DNA of 64,000 bases from Alopecurus myosuroides (taxonomy: Eukaryota; Streptophyta; Magnoliopsida; Poales; Poaceae): assembly GCA_028641055.1 (NCBI GenBank), contig CM054062.1, positions 171,499,715-171,563,714 of the forward strand. The letters run 5' to 3'. Below the pieces are notes generated by a model. It saw only the letters and a list, made by a program, of their open reading frames with translations, was not told the DNA's origin and searched no databases. Numbering within the stretch: position 1 is the stretch's first letter; each line of letters begins with the position of its first letter. Position numbers and translations under genes: made by a program. Below, in pieces: positions 12,441 to 24,233 of the stretch.

Positions 12441-13195
12441 CAGAGTTAATTGCTGGAATTAGTCGCCGCAAGTTTGTTGTGGTAAATATTCGAGTGCAGG
12501 AAGTTTAAATTGTGTCGCTGCAATTTTTCTGTCGTATAATTTTTAGTGGAGGCAGTTTAGTTGCTGGAATTACTTTAATTGCACGTACAGTGTAAACCGA
12601 AAAGATTGGTTCTGGAGTACTGCTCTGTAATGCAACTAGAAAACGTTGCAGGCACCTCTACAGTATTTGAATATTCAGATATTCAAACGGTAGTAAACGA
12701 TACTCACACAAATTGGGCGGTCGAAAGCTCCCTTTCTAGATGTATTGAACGTGTTAGCATTCATCGGAGCAGGATGTATTTCCATATCAGGTTCAGGCTC
12801 CATCTATAATGCCGTCAGGTCTAGCCTTTGCTTCGTCTCATAGAAAAAACTAATCCTGAGCAGGAAAGAAAACAAGGATACGAGGCGACAGAGGCACAGC
12901 AGTGGACAGAGCAGCACTACTGAATTCATCGATTACATGGAAGGCAGTCCGCATGCTCGGGGGACGACGTAGGACATGTCGTGATGCGGGTCACGGCCGA
13001 CGCGTGCACCGTCGCCAGTCCATCGTCGTGCCAGTTGCGGGAGTCGTTCCGGAAGTGGAAAGTGCACCACACGCGAGTCGCCGAGTGACAATCACGGAGG
13101 GAGTCACAGCGGACAGCAGGCGGACGACGTGCTTCCGTCGCCGCAAGATCGAAGACAAACCGATCGACGTTCTAAGAAGATGTTCTAAGAAGATA
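12441..13195. other. Unassigned sequence
   Basis: AT-rich to 12860, then a mixed to GC-rich stretch (12895-13190) with a plus-strand frame from 12902 that runs on into the CACTA element. The product has no recognisable domain and I do not call it a gene. Confidence 0.4.
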
Positions 13196-13618
13196 CACTA
13201 TGTCACGGCTGATAATTCCCGGCATTTTCATAGAGGCACTTTTATAAGCTGCCTTAAAAAATCATATATAGTGGCACATTTTGGAATAGTGCCTCTAAAA
13301 ATCGATTTTCTGAGGCATTTTTCCAAAATGCCTTCAATTATAATCCAAGGCGTATTATATAATGCCTTAAAAATTATAATTCCTCCCGTTATAGTACCTC
13401 TAAAAATTGTATAGTGCCTCCAATTATAATCTAAGGCATATTATGTAGTGCCTTAAAAAATGTATTTTTAGAGGCACTATTTACGTATGCCTTAAATGAT
13501 CTTTCCCTACATGATTTGATGTGGCATTTTCTAAAATACCTTTTATGATTATTTGAGGCACTTTAGTTATTTTTTAAGGCATTTTTGTGTGCCTTTGAAT
13601 ATCAGCCGTGATGTAGTG
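13196..13618. mobile_element. Miniature CACTA (En/Spm) transposon, 423 bp
   Basis: The left end reads CACTATGTCACGGCTGATA. The right end, reverse-complemented, reads CACTACATCACGGCTGATA. The 3-bp duplication ATA flanks both ends (13193-13195 and 13619-13621). Inside are many copies of GCCTTAAAAA and GTGCCTCTAAAAA words in both orientations, the subterminal repeats expected as transposase-binding sites. There is no ORF, so it is a non-autonomous deletion derivative. Ends, target duplication length and subterminal repeats all agree with the CACTA superfamily. Confidence 0.93.
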
Positions 13619-13621
13619 ATA

Positions 13622-14025
13622 TGTGGTTAATAACAGGGAGTAATTATTGTTTAACTGGCTGATTAGATATCCCATTTTTTATCTGCGCCGTCCGAGATGC
13701 ATTCGAGGAGCAACAATGGAAGTTTGCAAGTTTGCACTGAATACCAGTTTTCACTGGATACGGCACATGTTTCTTTAACCATTTAATTTTGCATCTTGCA
13801 TAGATAGATGAAAACATCTCTTTTCTCGTGGTAATCCTAGCAAACAAGACAATTAGCCAATATTCAAGGACCAATATCAAACTTATTACAACTTTATGTT
13901 TCGGTTACACAATTCACAAATGATAAAAATCTAAGTTGACATAGTTGGATTGAAAATATACAGGTGAATTGTTGCCTCTATTGGCATGTGCAGGTAAGCT
14001 ATATGTGTGGTTCAAATTAATAATA
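13622..14025. other. Unassigned AT-rich sequence
   Basis: No gene, repeat array or transposon end seen. Confidence 0.4.
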
Positions 14026-14140
14026 CTCCCGTTGTCTCATATTAAGTGTTATAAAATTTGATAAAAATAGATGTACCTAGACTAAAACCTGTCTAGATAC
14101 ATCTATTTTATCCACTTTTACGACTGAGTCGGAGAGAGTG
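14026..14140. mobile_element. Degenerate Stowaway-like MITE
   Basis: Starts CTCCCGTTGTCTCATATTA after a TA and ends near CGACTGAGTCGGAGAGAGTG. The ends are an imperfect inverted pair and match the Stowaway pattern (CTCCCTCCG...GGAGGGAG). The centre holds an inverted pair around AGATGTA and TACATCT. Confidence 0.65.
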
Positions 14141-14626
14141 CAATTTTGTTTCTTACTGCAACTTCATGCGGGTCTTAGGCCTCATTTCTTTTTTGGTTGC
14201 TTGATTGAATATCTCTCATGGCTAATGCATGTATATATTGGTTTGTTTCACTTTTTTATTTCTTCACGATTTATATACAATAGGCCTAGAGGTTATGTTT
14301 TGTAATTTTGGTGATTTATAACTGCAAGATGCTTCATATCTGGAGCTTATTGGGTATACCTTTTGAGAGAATTTGTCTCAACTTATTTACCCTCGATTAC
14401 CTAATAATTTCTACTTATAAGCTGTTTGGAGGTGGCAATGTACTCATCTGACAACACTGCCTCTCCCCTCGACATGATCAAGTGTTGGTGAAGGCACGGA
14501 GAAGTAGTGGTTCCATCTACTCCCTTCTCCATTGCCATTGGCATGGTAGAATATGAGCATGAAACTAAATGTTGTCTTTATTATCCATGCTTCTTATATC
14601 TGCTTTCATCGGCCTCCCAGGACTAG
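14141..14626. other. Unassigned sequence
   Basis: AT-rich with no supported gene or repeat. Confidence 0.4.
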
Positions 14627-15835
14627 GAGCATCTCTAGCCTGTAAACAACAGGCGTTTTAAGTTCACAGAAAACATGTTTTAAGTGCTGAGTTGGTCTGC
14701 GTCATAGCATACCCCAAAAAGCCAAACTATAAAACGGAATATTCTCTGAATATTTTTCCTTACGTTTCTCTATCCTCAATCTCTGCATACAGTAAAATAA
14801 AACGATGCATACACTAGCACGGCTAGCTATCTCGCTATGCTCATACGCAAGAATCTAGAGCTACCTAGCTCGCTCGCGAAGATTAATCGATCAATGGATT
14901 CGGCTAGCTCAGACTTGTACGCAGGACCTAACGAAGCCCCACCCCCGACCGGCGACCGCATGAGACGAAGCCCTCCCCGGGCGCACGAGACGAAGCCCCC
15001 CCAGAGCGGCCCATGCGGCGGCGGGAAATGAAGCACCCTCCGAGCCGCCGACGCGGCGAGCATGCGAGACGCCATGCAGCACGAGACGAAGCCCTCCCCG
15101 GGCGCACGAGACGAAGCCCCCCCCCCCCCCCCCCCCCCAGAGCGGCCCATGCGGCAGTGGGAAACGAAGCACCCCCCGAGCGGCCGACGCGGCGAGCACG
15201 CGAGACGCCATGCAACACGAGATGAAGCCCCCCCTGACCACACGAGACGAAGCCCCCAGAGCGGCCGATGCGGCGGCAGGAAACGAAGAACCCCCCTCCC
15301 CCCCCCCCCCCCCGAGCGGTGAGCGCGCGAGACGCCATGCCGCACGAGACTCCCCCCCTCCCCGGTGGCGAGGAGCGGCCGACACAGCGAGGTAAGTGCT
15401 CGGACGAAGCGAAGACCCTCTCGTGTTGCACGGGATGAAGCCCCCCGAGCTCACACAAACCCCCGGGCAAGTGCGACGAAGCCCCCCGGGCGAGCAAGCT
15501 GGTGGGGACGAAGCCTACCAGGCTACCCTGGCGCGGGCGACGAGACGGATATTTGGTGCCGAATTTTCGCCGGACTCTGGCAAGTCTACCGGCGGAAGAT
15601 GTTGGCGGGAGCTGAAATTTCCCAACCGCCAGCGTTGACCAGTGTACAAGTCCGAGCAAAATTTTCTCATAAACTCTAGATAGACGGTTTGGTGCGTGTG
15701 TTTACAGTGGCCTCTAAAAACGTTTATGGGTCGGACGAGTTTAGGTGTTCTGCTACGGTCCATTTTTTGACTAAACTAAAAAAAATAGTTATTTTACGGG
15801 TTTGACAAGTTTTAGCGGCTCTGCTAGAGATGCTC
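14627..15835. mobile_element. Harbinger-like DNA element with GC-rich tandem interior
   Basis: The terminal 13 bases GAGCATCTCTAGC occur at 14627-14639 and inverted at 15823-15835. The flanking trinucleotides are TAG (left) and TAA (right), close to the TWA duplication of PIF/Harbinger elements. The interior (about 14940-15450) is a GC-rich array of units containing GAGACGCCATGC and ACGAAGCCC, with C runs at about 15118-15138 and 15292-15313. Many overlapping ORFs on both strands come from the repeat, and none looks like a transposase. Superfamily assignment is tentative. Confidence 0.55.
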
Positions 15836-15838
15836 TAA

Positions 15839-16960
15839 GGCTACAGAAGATGCACATTTGTTTGCTTTATGTATATCGCCTTCATGTTGTATGTAATTTT
15901 AATTCTTCATTTATTTCGTTTCAACATACATTCTTCTAAAAGATACTCTTAAATTTTTGTACAACAACATGCATGTCCAAATTGATTTAAAAATTGATAG
16001 CTCCTATTACTATGTGTGTGACTATCCGTTATTTTTCTAATTTGAGGTTGCAAATGAGCAAGATTTGTAGAACATGGTGATTCCACGATGCTGATTTTGG
16101 TACTATCAAGGAAGTATTGACACTGGTTGAATCCATCAAACTGATTTAGTGCTCCTATGTATTCTACAACAATTGTTTTGGTTTGGTATGTTTTGATGTG
16201 CCTACGTTTTTAATTGACACTGGTTGAATCCATCAAACTTTTCCCATTTATAGATTATGTGAAAATAGATTATGCGCGAATCTCGATCGAGTTCTTTTGA
16301 TGTGTTTGTTTCGGTCTGAAATTATGTATGGATAAATAGATCCCTTCTTCTCCCATGTATATAGGTCGACAGAAAACTCCACGAGTGCACGACACCGGTC
16401 ATGCCGTGTGACAAAGCAATGCAGGCGGCGCGGCGAAGCGCGCGTGTCCGTCTAGTTCCATATATGTTCCTTGGTCAACTATTTTCCCAAGTTCCTTCAA
16501 TCAGTGCTCGTTTGGGGTAATTTAAAAAAAAAAAACTGAATCATCCAATGTTTGCTGAAATCCCTTGCATGTTCCTCTGTTCTCGTTGAAAAGAGAAAAC
16601 AGAGTGTTTCCTTCTCGTTTCAGTAACCACCAAAGTTGCGTCCATAGCTTGTACGGATCTTGTTTGATTTGTTCTCCTATCCATGGTCAGCGTAAAGCAG
16701 CAAACAAAGCGGTATGCAGCCCAAATTGTATACAGCTCCCTTGTTTCCCTGGCATGCACACGGACAAGTGCTTGTTGTTCCCATGTATGGTCAGCTGACT
16801 TTGCGGTTGGCGAATTTAGATCAGCTAACTTCCTTGCACCGAAGAATACCACGAGTAGATGATTTCCTTGCGGTCCCAAGGAGCAAGTAGACTTCCGTGA
16901 AACCGATCGGCAAAGGCCCAATTCAGAGTTTCACACCAGTTCTTCTAGCAGTTCCGGGAT
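15839..16960. other. Unassigned sequence
   Basis: No recognisable gene. It contains the second copy (16455-16508) of the ~50-bp segment at 11725-11767 and a poly(A) run near 16524. Confidence 0.4.
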
Positions 16961-17094
16961 GCAACCTCCGTTCCAAAATAGATGACTTCTATTTCTCCGT
17001 ACATGCATTTTAAAATAGATGACTTCTATTTCTCCATACATGCACGTGCATGTATAAACAAATAGAAGTTATCTATTTTGAAACAGAGTGAGTA
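16961..17094. mobile_element. Stowaway-like MITE
   Basis: Begins CCTCCGTTCCAAAATAGATGA and ends TATTTTGAAACAGAGTGAGTA, an imperfect terminal inverted repeat of the Stowaway type. The interior has two copies of a TAGATGACTTCTATTTCTCC unit, probably an internal duplication. Confidence 0.75.
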
Positions 17095-17605
17095 CAACGG
17101 AGCAGAGCTGCCACTGAAACCGAGCGGTTGGACGAATTCTTGCCGAGTGCGCATCTCATTCCGCGACAAGGTCGCATGGAGGTCGAGACCAAGACGCAGG
17201 GTCTTCGGAGCGACGGCCGACGGGCTGCGGCAGAACCGGCTGTTCGGCGCAGACCGCAACGGGGTCGCGCCTCCGCATGGAGCCGGCGAGGCCGCATCAG
17301 CGTGGGCGTGAGAAGCCAACGTGGTCAATGGGCCTGCGTGCGGAACATGGTAGCGGCATCGACGGGGATCCACCGAACATCGAGCAACTCACATTCAATT
17401 TCGAGGCGACCCACGGATTAGATCCCGTTTCGAGTTTTTTACATAATTGCAGCGGATTTGGGAACTCTCGCACGGGATCTATGGCGGCCATATAATTCCG
17501 TCTATATGTTCATCCGTGGTGGCAGAGTAGCACGGTGACGGCAGCGTAGGCGGACAGTAGATTTTTTCTTCGGTAAACGACGGCCGGAGTTGAATACGAA
17601 CCATC
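17095..17605 (-). other. GC-rich segment downstream of a Copia-type PBS
   Basis: On the minus strand this follows the PBS at 17606-17618, where a Copia leader and gag would start. No gag domain is recognisable; frames on both strands are short and composition-driven. Confidence 0.35.
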
Positions 17606-17618
17606 GGCTCTGATACCA
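17606..17618 (-). promoter_or_regulatory. Primer-binding site of a Copia relic (tRNA-iMet type)
   Basis: Minus-strand TGGTATCAGAGCC is the standard complement of plant initiator tRNA-Met used by Copia elements. One base away the plus strand begins TGTTAGG, an LTR-like edge. Confidence 0.7.
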
Positions 17619-17619
17619 G

Positions 17620-18660
17620 TGTTAGGTTTAGCAGGGTACAACCCCTATTTCTCCATCCTTTTCCGTGGTGCCGCTTACAATGACCAATTTGAGCCTAGGA
17701 GTTAGGACCTTAAATAGTGCTAATTTCGGTTTTATTTAAACCGTAGTTCCGGAGATTAATATTCCAGAAACTCCAGGTTAATCAAACCAACCATGATCAT
17801 TAGTAACCATTTAGGAGTCTCAATTTGCAATTAGTCTCACGAGCACATCGTGCGCGAGTCACGTGTCGAATTTAAATCTAAATTATTCAAGTTCACATAC
17901 TTTACTCAATTCATATAGACCACATATGAACAACCTGGCTTTCCTGATGATACTGTGCCCGGACATTATACATCATATAATTCCAGTATTTATTTCCTTA
18001 AATACAATTCCACATCATTACATCCATGTTATTTTCATGATACTTCCACGCTGAAGTTTAATTCCGAACAATGTAGTAGCTATACAAAATGTTGCAAGCC
18101 ATAAATTCATACATAAATCACCTTCTTTCCAAGGCAGCCCCACACATCAGGATTAACACAATCTAGTTGGAGATCAGATAACTCAAGTCTCTTGTTAATC
18201 CTGAATAATATGATCCGTGTCCATGAATTTTGGCCTACTCTCAGTCACTAGTTAGGAAGTTAATTACCACAGCCATGCCGTTGGTTTGGAATCCTTTCAT
18301 TCTCGAAAGGAACCTAAAAAGCTAAAACTAAATAACTCCTAGTTTAGTTGGGATTCGGCAGCTGAGATGATTTAATTGCTCAACAGTTCTCTAATATATC
18401 GAGCTGAATGGCTGATTAGTTCGCACGGTGTGACAGACTGACAGTGGCGGCTGCCGTATATTTTTCTTAAGCAGAGTCTTTCAGAACTCGAGATGAAGAT
18501 ACCACAACGTATTCTCGAGATTTTCTCTGTACTTGTGTAATCTGCTAAAGGATGTGAGTTCCTTTTTTTAATTCTATCCGCTCCGCTGAAAGTCAAGGAG
18601 GACAGCTGCAGCCCTGCAACGGACAACTAGCGTTGCATATTATTATTCGTCCTGTATGGC
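17620..18660 (-). mobile_element. Probable 5' LTR region of a decayed Copia element
   Basis: Starts TGTTAGG next to the PBS. I could not find its outer end (an expected CCTAACA) or a matching second LTR in the window, so the right limit is arbitrary. Only the PBS and left edge are supported. Confidence 0.4.
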
Positions 18661-19605
18661 CTTTAGAACAACGTGGAGAAGTTCAAGTTTGATCTTCCAA
18701 CTCTGAGATTCAGATATGTCTGCGCTAGATGTTTCCGGATCAAGAATTTATGTGAATACCTACAATCCGGGTGTTCCGGATAACGCCTTCAGAACGACCA
18801 AACGAGTTATCAGTATAATTTTTGTATTTCAGTTATTATTGGTATGCCTTTACGGTTAGAAGAAAAAGAGGTGTTGTACAAACAACATCTATTTATAGAC
18901 GGCTTTTAAACTATGAAAACGCTAATTTGCAACCTACGTATGCTACATTTGGTTTGTCTCGCGCGTCGCGCGCTCGTTGCTCCGAGCCGTCGCTGCTCCT
19001 CTGCCTTCCCCCTCCCTCTCCCTTGCTTGTGTGCCCTCAATCAACCTCCGACAAGCCGTCCGTAGCACCTCCCTCCCCCCCCCCCCCCCCCCCGCCACCG
19101 GACGCCGGCTCGCCTCCGCCGTGGCTCCGGCGACCTCACCAGCTAGCAGCTCGAGCTCCCCTCCCGCGTGCGACGGCCACACCGATCGTCGGCATCCCAA
19201 GCGCCTCCGTCCCTCCCCGCCCCTCCTGCCAACGGCCATGGCCACCGGACGCCAGAGCACCATCGGCTGCTCCAACCCTCCATCTCCCGCCTCTCTGTCG
19301 TCTCGAGCAACACCAGCCCCACTCTTGATGCTCGCCTCAGTTCCAATCTCGGGGAAGATATGGGACTGAGAGGATGGACGGTGGGTCACTTGATCCGGTG
19401 GAAATGAGCCTCTAGTGTGTCTGATTCGTGGCCGACGAGCTCAAAATCTGCCATGGTGGTGCCTCCATGGTAGATGGTGAAGGTGATTTTTGCAGATGTT
19501 ACATGCGACGTTCCAATATGTTACAAGGAAATATACCTTTTTATTACATGAGTATGTTGAAAATGCATCACATGATGACATGCCTATTCAAGTTTGCTAC
19601 ACTCG
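18661..19605. other. Host sequence left of the Tat-like insertion, with GC-rich block
   Basis: A GC-rich block at about 18950-19370, with a C run at 19071-19094, gives long proline-rich frames on both strands that look composition-driven. From about 19480 the sequence matches a second copy at about 25155 and belongs to the local duplication described separately. Confidence 0.4.
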
Positions 19606-20414
19606 TGTCGAGTATTCTTAGTTAGTTTTATGGCAAGGGGTGCCATAAGGCTGCTGGTAGAGTCGTGAGTGGAAACGTAGGGAGTAGCCGGAGACGAAGA
19701 CACAATTTACCCAGGTTCGGTACGTCGCAACTAAGGCAGCGTTTCTACTACTGCAATCTCACTAAATCAGTGTTGAAGTCTGAAGTATGCAAAGTACAAT
19801 ATGAGTCTAGGGTTTAGCTATCTCGGCGAGGTTGTTCTCTCGACGATCTAACTTCTAGCATCTGCCTTTACGACTGCTCCCGTCTGCCTTTATATAGATA
19901 GCCGGATTAGGACTTATAGGAAGGAAACCCTAAAATATACGGAAAGTATTCCTACTTGGAAAGTAAGACATCCGGCTTCTTCTCCAAGCCGGATCACGTA
20001 TTGGGCCGTGATCCGGGTTCTTCTAGAATCCGGCTTCCTGTGTGTCGGCTTACTGGGCCGCTCAATGGACTTTGTTCCATTACCTGCGGGCCACCCTGAT
20101 AATCCGGCATTTGGCCAATGATGGATATATCCTCATTTGGCATACTCCCTCCGTCCTCAAATAAGTGTACGTTTTTCTTTTATGGAAGTCAATTGTTTTA
20201 AATTTTGACCAACTTTATTGGGAAACGTAACAATATTTATGATACTAAATTGGTATCGTTAGATCCGTTTTGAAATATACTTTCATAATATATGGGTTTT
20301 ATGTCATATATATATGGATGTTATTTTGTATAAAGTTGGTCAAAGTTTAAAAAGTTTGACTAAGACCAATTCTAGAGGTACACTTATTCGAGAACGGAGG
20401 GAGTATATCCGACA
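19606..20414 (-). repeat. 3' LTR of the non-autonomous Tat-like element, with MITE insertion
   Basis: About 550 bp of LTR sequence plus a 259-bp Stowaway element at 20145-20403. Its right end ATATCCGACA matches the end of the second LTR. The next bases (TAGCCCCCGAGG, PPT on the minus strand) mark this as the 3' copy. Confidence 0.85.
20145..20403. mobile_element. Stowaway MITE, 259 bp, inside an LTR
   Basis: Starts CTCCCTCCGTCCTCAAATAAG and ends TTATTCGAGAACGGAGGGAG, flanked by TA on both sides (20143-20144 and 20404-20405). The other LTR (24234-24783) has the uninterrupted sequence CATATATCC at this point, so both ends are confirmed by an empty site within the same element. Confidence 0.95.
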
Positions 20415-20792
20415 CTAGCCCCCGAGGAGAGTTAAGGCCTCGATTCTTCACCTTTTCCTAAAACTAATACTTTCAGCAAAAAACCATCTTTAGTCTTGAA
20501 TCTTCTTCTTGCCACAATTTTAATGCCAAACCTGGCTTTTCGAAATCCGATATTTCTTTTACGAATCTTCACTCAGAAGCAACTTGTGACGTAAGCGAAA
20601 AAATCATGCTTATGTCACTACCGTTTGGTTTCAGTCAAAGACTAAAAACGAGTCCCTGCCAGATTTGGCGCGAGAAATAAGGAAATTTATCATCATTGCA
20701 ACAACTCTTCGTATCCTGGATTTGCAGCGGGACAACGACATGCATCCAATGGCTAATTTAGCCGTTGGAGCTATCTCGATACCGATAATGGT

Positions 20793-20800
20793 TATAAATA
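20793..20800 (+). promoter_or_regulatory. TATA box of the accessory gene in the Tat-like element
   Basis: TATAAATA followed by CC, 177 bases before the first ATG at 20977. The large Tat element has TATAAATACC 163 bases before its antisense gene. The matching layout supports a real promoter on the strand opposite to the element's own transcription. Confidence 0.6.
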
Positions 20801-20976
20801 CCATTCTCTCCCCTTCCGTTTCACCTTCCCTCACTTCGCTCTCGCGACACCCCCGAGAAAGAACACCTGAGAGCTTCTGCGTACGTTTGTAATCGAGAGA
20901 GAGTAGAGAGATTCTTCACCAGCGGCGAGGAACAATCGGCGGCTCTGGCTCTCGTCCGGAAAACTTTTCTCCGTAC

Positions 20977-23900
20977 ATGCACGCCGGCGATATTTCTCAC
21001 GTGTCCGTGCCTACCGGCGATGCGCCTTCGGTTGCGGCCATCGCAAATACCGCGACTGCGCCTGCATCCGCCTCTGCGGAAATCCCTTTGACGGAGGCGA
21101 GCACCTTGCTCCAACGGCGACTCCGAGCGCCACCACGGCCGCGTAGAAAACTCCCGCGGGCACTTCAGCGGGGGGGGGGGGGGATCCCAGCGATCCCGCT
21201 GGATCTGCGCCGCCTCCTCCTTCCACATATCCAACGTCCTCGATCCCAGAAACGGGAGGCGAGCAAATTGCCCGCACCGGAGAAGGCAGAAGGCAATGCC
21301 ACAGCCAAAGGTGAGGAGGAAGAAGGAGGTGAAGCCGGCAATTGGATCCACTACACCACTACCCTGGCCCTCCTATGAAGCTTGGAGAAAGATGGATTCA
21401 TACTCCAAGGAAATGGCGGCTAGAGAACAAGGACGAAGAGCCACAACCGAAAGACGGGGAAAGAGTAATTTTGGCTTCCCACGTCCTACGAGGTATGGGG
21501 TTCCTTCCATCCGCCTTTTTTCTTCAAGTTCTCTAGCATTATGGGGTTCAACCCTATAATCTTCCACCAAATTCCTTCCTTTACATAGCCAGCTTTCAGG
21601 CTTTGTTTGAGGGCTACCTAGGAATAGAACCTAGGTTAAATTTATTTCAGTATTGCTTCTACGTGAAGCGGAATACTTTTGATGTTCTCCCACCCATTTG
21701 TGGAACCATATCTTTCAACATGCGTCGTGGCAGGGAAGTATGGTTCTCTAAGATCAAAACCAGTGAATCCGTCAAATTTTGGACGTGTTCTTTCTTCTAT
21801 CATTAGGATGTCCTGTATCCTAAAAAGGGTACAGGTATTCGGCTTTTGAAAACTGCCACCGCTTCTTCTAGAGAAAACTGGGATCTAGACGCCGTCCAGG
21901 TTTTGCCTCCAAATCTTCTGAGGATAAAAAGGCGGATCTCCAAGTTGGTCGCTTCCAACCCGCCCCTAACGGGAATGGATACAGTTCTTTGCAGGCTCGG
22001 ACGGCGGATCCAACCTCTCGCCTTTCACTCTGGCCACCTTCTCTGTGAGTACACTTGCCCCGAGGACGCTATGTGGGTTACTTTGACAACAATGTCGGAG
22101 AAAATCTTCCGGAAAAAGGTGAATCACTTGGTGGCTACTCGCGACCAATATGTTGAGAGCCTGCCAACGTTCCACTCGGAAAACCCTCCTTCAAAGCTAA
22201 TGCATTCTTTTTTGAGAGGGTTTTATACTTTGCAAATATGAATACATACTAATTGCCTTTCATACTTTTTTGCAACTTGAAACTCTTATAGAGGATCAGC
22301 TGTTATTTATAGAGGAGGAAGCAGAGCTGAAAGCCCTCTTTTTAGCGGCCAGAGGCACAAAACGCAAGAGCATTGCCACCTCTGCAGATGTCATCGACCT
22401 TGACGGGGTTCCCGTCGCAACTTCAAGGTATTATTCATGCTTTCCTTTTTTCCCTTGGAACAACTTTATCCGTCTCTTGTTTTAATCTCGTTTTCCTTTC
22501 TTGCCAGTCTCTCTCCCGCTCCTCTAAAGGGGAGAGGACGGAAGAAACAAAAAGTAGTATCCCGTCGGGGAAAGCCTTTCCCTGCTGTCGCCCCAAATAC
22601 TCCAATGGTGGATGCTTCGCGAGAGCATTCCGCCCCTCTAGAAGACCCGGACTTCCCCCTCCTGAGATAGCCTAGCCAGCCTGATGCATCCTCTCCGGTT
22701 GTGCGGGGAAGGGCAGCGCATCAAGAAGAAGGAGGACCCTCTCTCGTCCAAATTGACGAGGATGTGCCATCCTTTGACCATAAATTTAAGGTAAAACACG
22801 AAGCGTGTTTTGACAAAGAGAGAGATATGCATGCATGGGCAAGAAAACAATTCGCCAAAGCCCCCCGATTCGTCCTTGTCCATAAGGTGGTTTAATTATT
22901 TGGAATATTTACACTTTCTCGCCTTGGCAGGTTATTCAAGACGACATTCACCATATGGGGATCTCCTTCTCAGAATACAGTAAGGAGTTCACCAAAATGC
23001 TTTTCGGCCTTCAAAAGATGCGCACGGTATACTTCTAGCCCCCAAGTATTAATACGGAAGCGTTCTTTTCGCATTAATACTTTTTGAATTTTGTTTCCAT
23101 CTTTTGGTTTTACTAATTTTTTCTTTCCGTATGCTTTAGCAAACTGCTGAAAGCATTAACACGGAGGTGCTCGGCAAACTCAATGTGAAAAATAAGGAGG
23201 TGAAATCCTTCCTTCAAATCAGGAAGAGAGAGATTCTGAGATTGCTGAGCCTCAAAAGCAATTCAAGGAGAATGCTTGTAAGCATACTTATTTTTCCTTG
23301 TTTGCTTTTTATCTTGCGAGTTTTCAATACTTTCGCGTTAATGTTTTATCTATCTTTTCCGCCTTACTTGCTGAAGCGAAGAAAGCTGCTGCGGATGCCG
23401 GCAATGCACAGCAACTCTGCAACGAGAATCTAGAACTTCACAAGATTAATGTGAAGATCCAAAAGGAGTTGGCCGAAAGCCAGAAGGCTCTGGAAATTTC
23501 GAGTCTCATCTTAAGGCTCAGAGCGAGAAAGGCAGCTCCACCATCAGAGATTTGGAGGCTTCTCTTAGCGACCGCCTTGAAGAGATTGCTGAAACTGACA
23601 AACATATCCTTGGTATGCCTTTTAGCTTTACAATTTATTCATTCGGCTTTAAGCATTATGCTTTTCTTCTGAGTTTTTCCTAACGGTTGTCCTTCTGTAC
23701 TTTATAGCATAAGGAGATTCCTCTTGACGGATCGATCGCATCCGGTCTTTCGACATTTTCGTCGATAACATGAACAAAACTGGAAGGAAACTTGTGAGAA
23801 AATGCCTTCCAGACAAAAAAGACGAATACTCCAACATTGCGCAACTCCTGGCAGCATTTGTCGAGGTTATTGCCCAGCGAGAGTCCTAGATGCAGTCTGC

Positions 23901-24164
23901 CGCCCCGATGGAGTGCGCATGACCCTTGGGCTCATGAAAGTGCACTATCCCACCGTCAAGACATGGCGCGTTGCAACCGGCACTCCCCAAGGGTACACTA
24001 AAACCCAAAGGACAGAGAACTTCGAATCTGTCAAGGGATATGCCTCCAAAATCGCTCTGATGGTCTCCACCACCATATTCTACCCGAAGGAAGAAATTCC
24101 GTCAACTCCAACGAATCCGAGTGATAGAGATGAAGATGGCAAAGACTTCGTGGATGCCTTCTGA
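20977..24164 (+). pseudogene. Decayed multi-exon 'putative gypsy-type transposon' accessory gene
   Basis: The likely start is the ATG at 20977. Around 21600-21680 the product reads LFEGYLGIEP followed by an aromatic segment, the signature of the plant-specific family Pfam lists as a putative gypsy-type transposon domain (PF04195, from memory). Further blocks at 22270-22430, 22700-22890, 23160-23270 and 23370-23620 are acidic or coiled-coil-like and separated by intron-like sequence with GT/AG edges. The last block ends with a stop at 24162-24164. It is broken by in-frame TAG codons at 21804-21806 and 22668-22670 and by at least one frameshift near 23880. The gene fills nearly the whole interior and stops 69 bases before the 5' LTR. 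Exon limits are approximate; its biochemical role is unknown. Confidence 0.65.
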
Positions 24165-24215
24165 ATCTATGCCTTGTGGATGCAGAAGGCGGAAGAATGC
24201 ACCTCTTCTTTTTAT

Positions 24216-24233
24216 CCCACGGTGGACGCCAAC
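24216..24233 (-). promoter_or_regulatory. PBS-like sequence of the Tat-like element
   Basis: Minus strand reads TTGGCGTCCACCGTGGGA directly inside the right LTR. Its TGG start and position fit a PBS. I did not assign the tRNA. Confidence 0.55.

Noticed and set aside
12902..13414. 170-residue plus-strand frame as a gene
   Set aside because: It runs from unassigned DNA into the CACTA element across its TIR, so it cannot be one old gene.
14827..15679. Several overlapping long frames on both strands in the GC-rich array
   Set aside because: They arise from a repetitive GC-rich array with C runs and few stops; no domain and no agreement on one frame.
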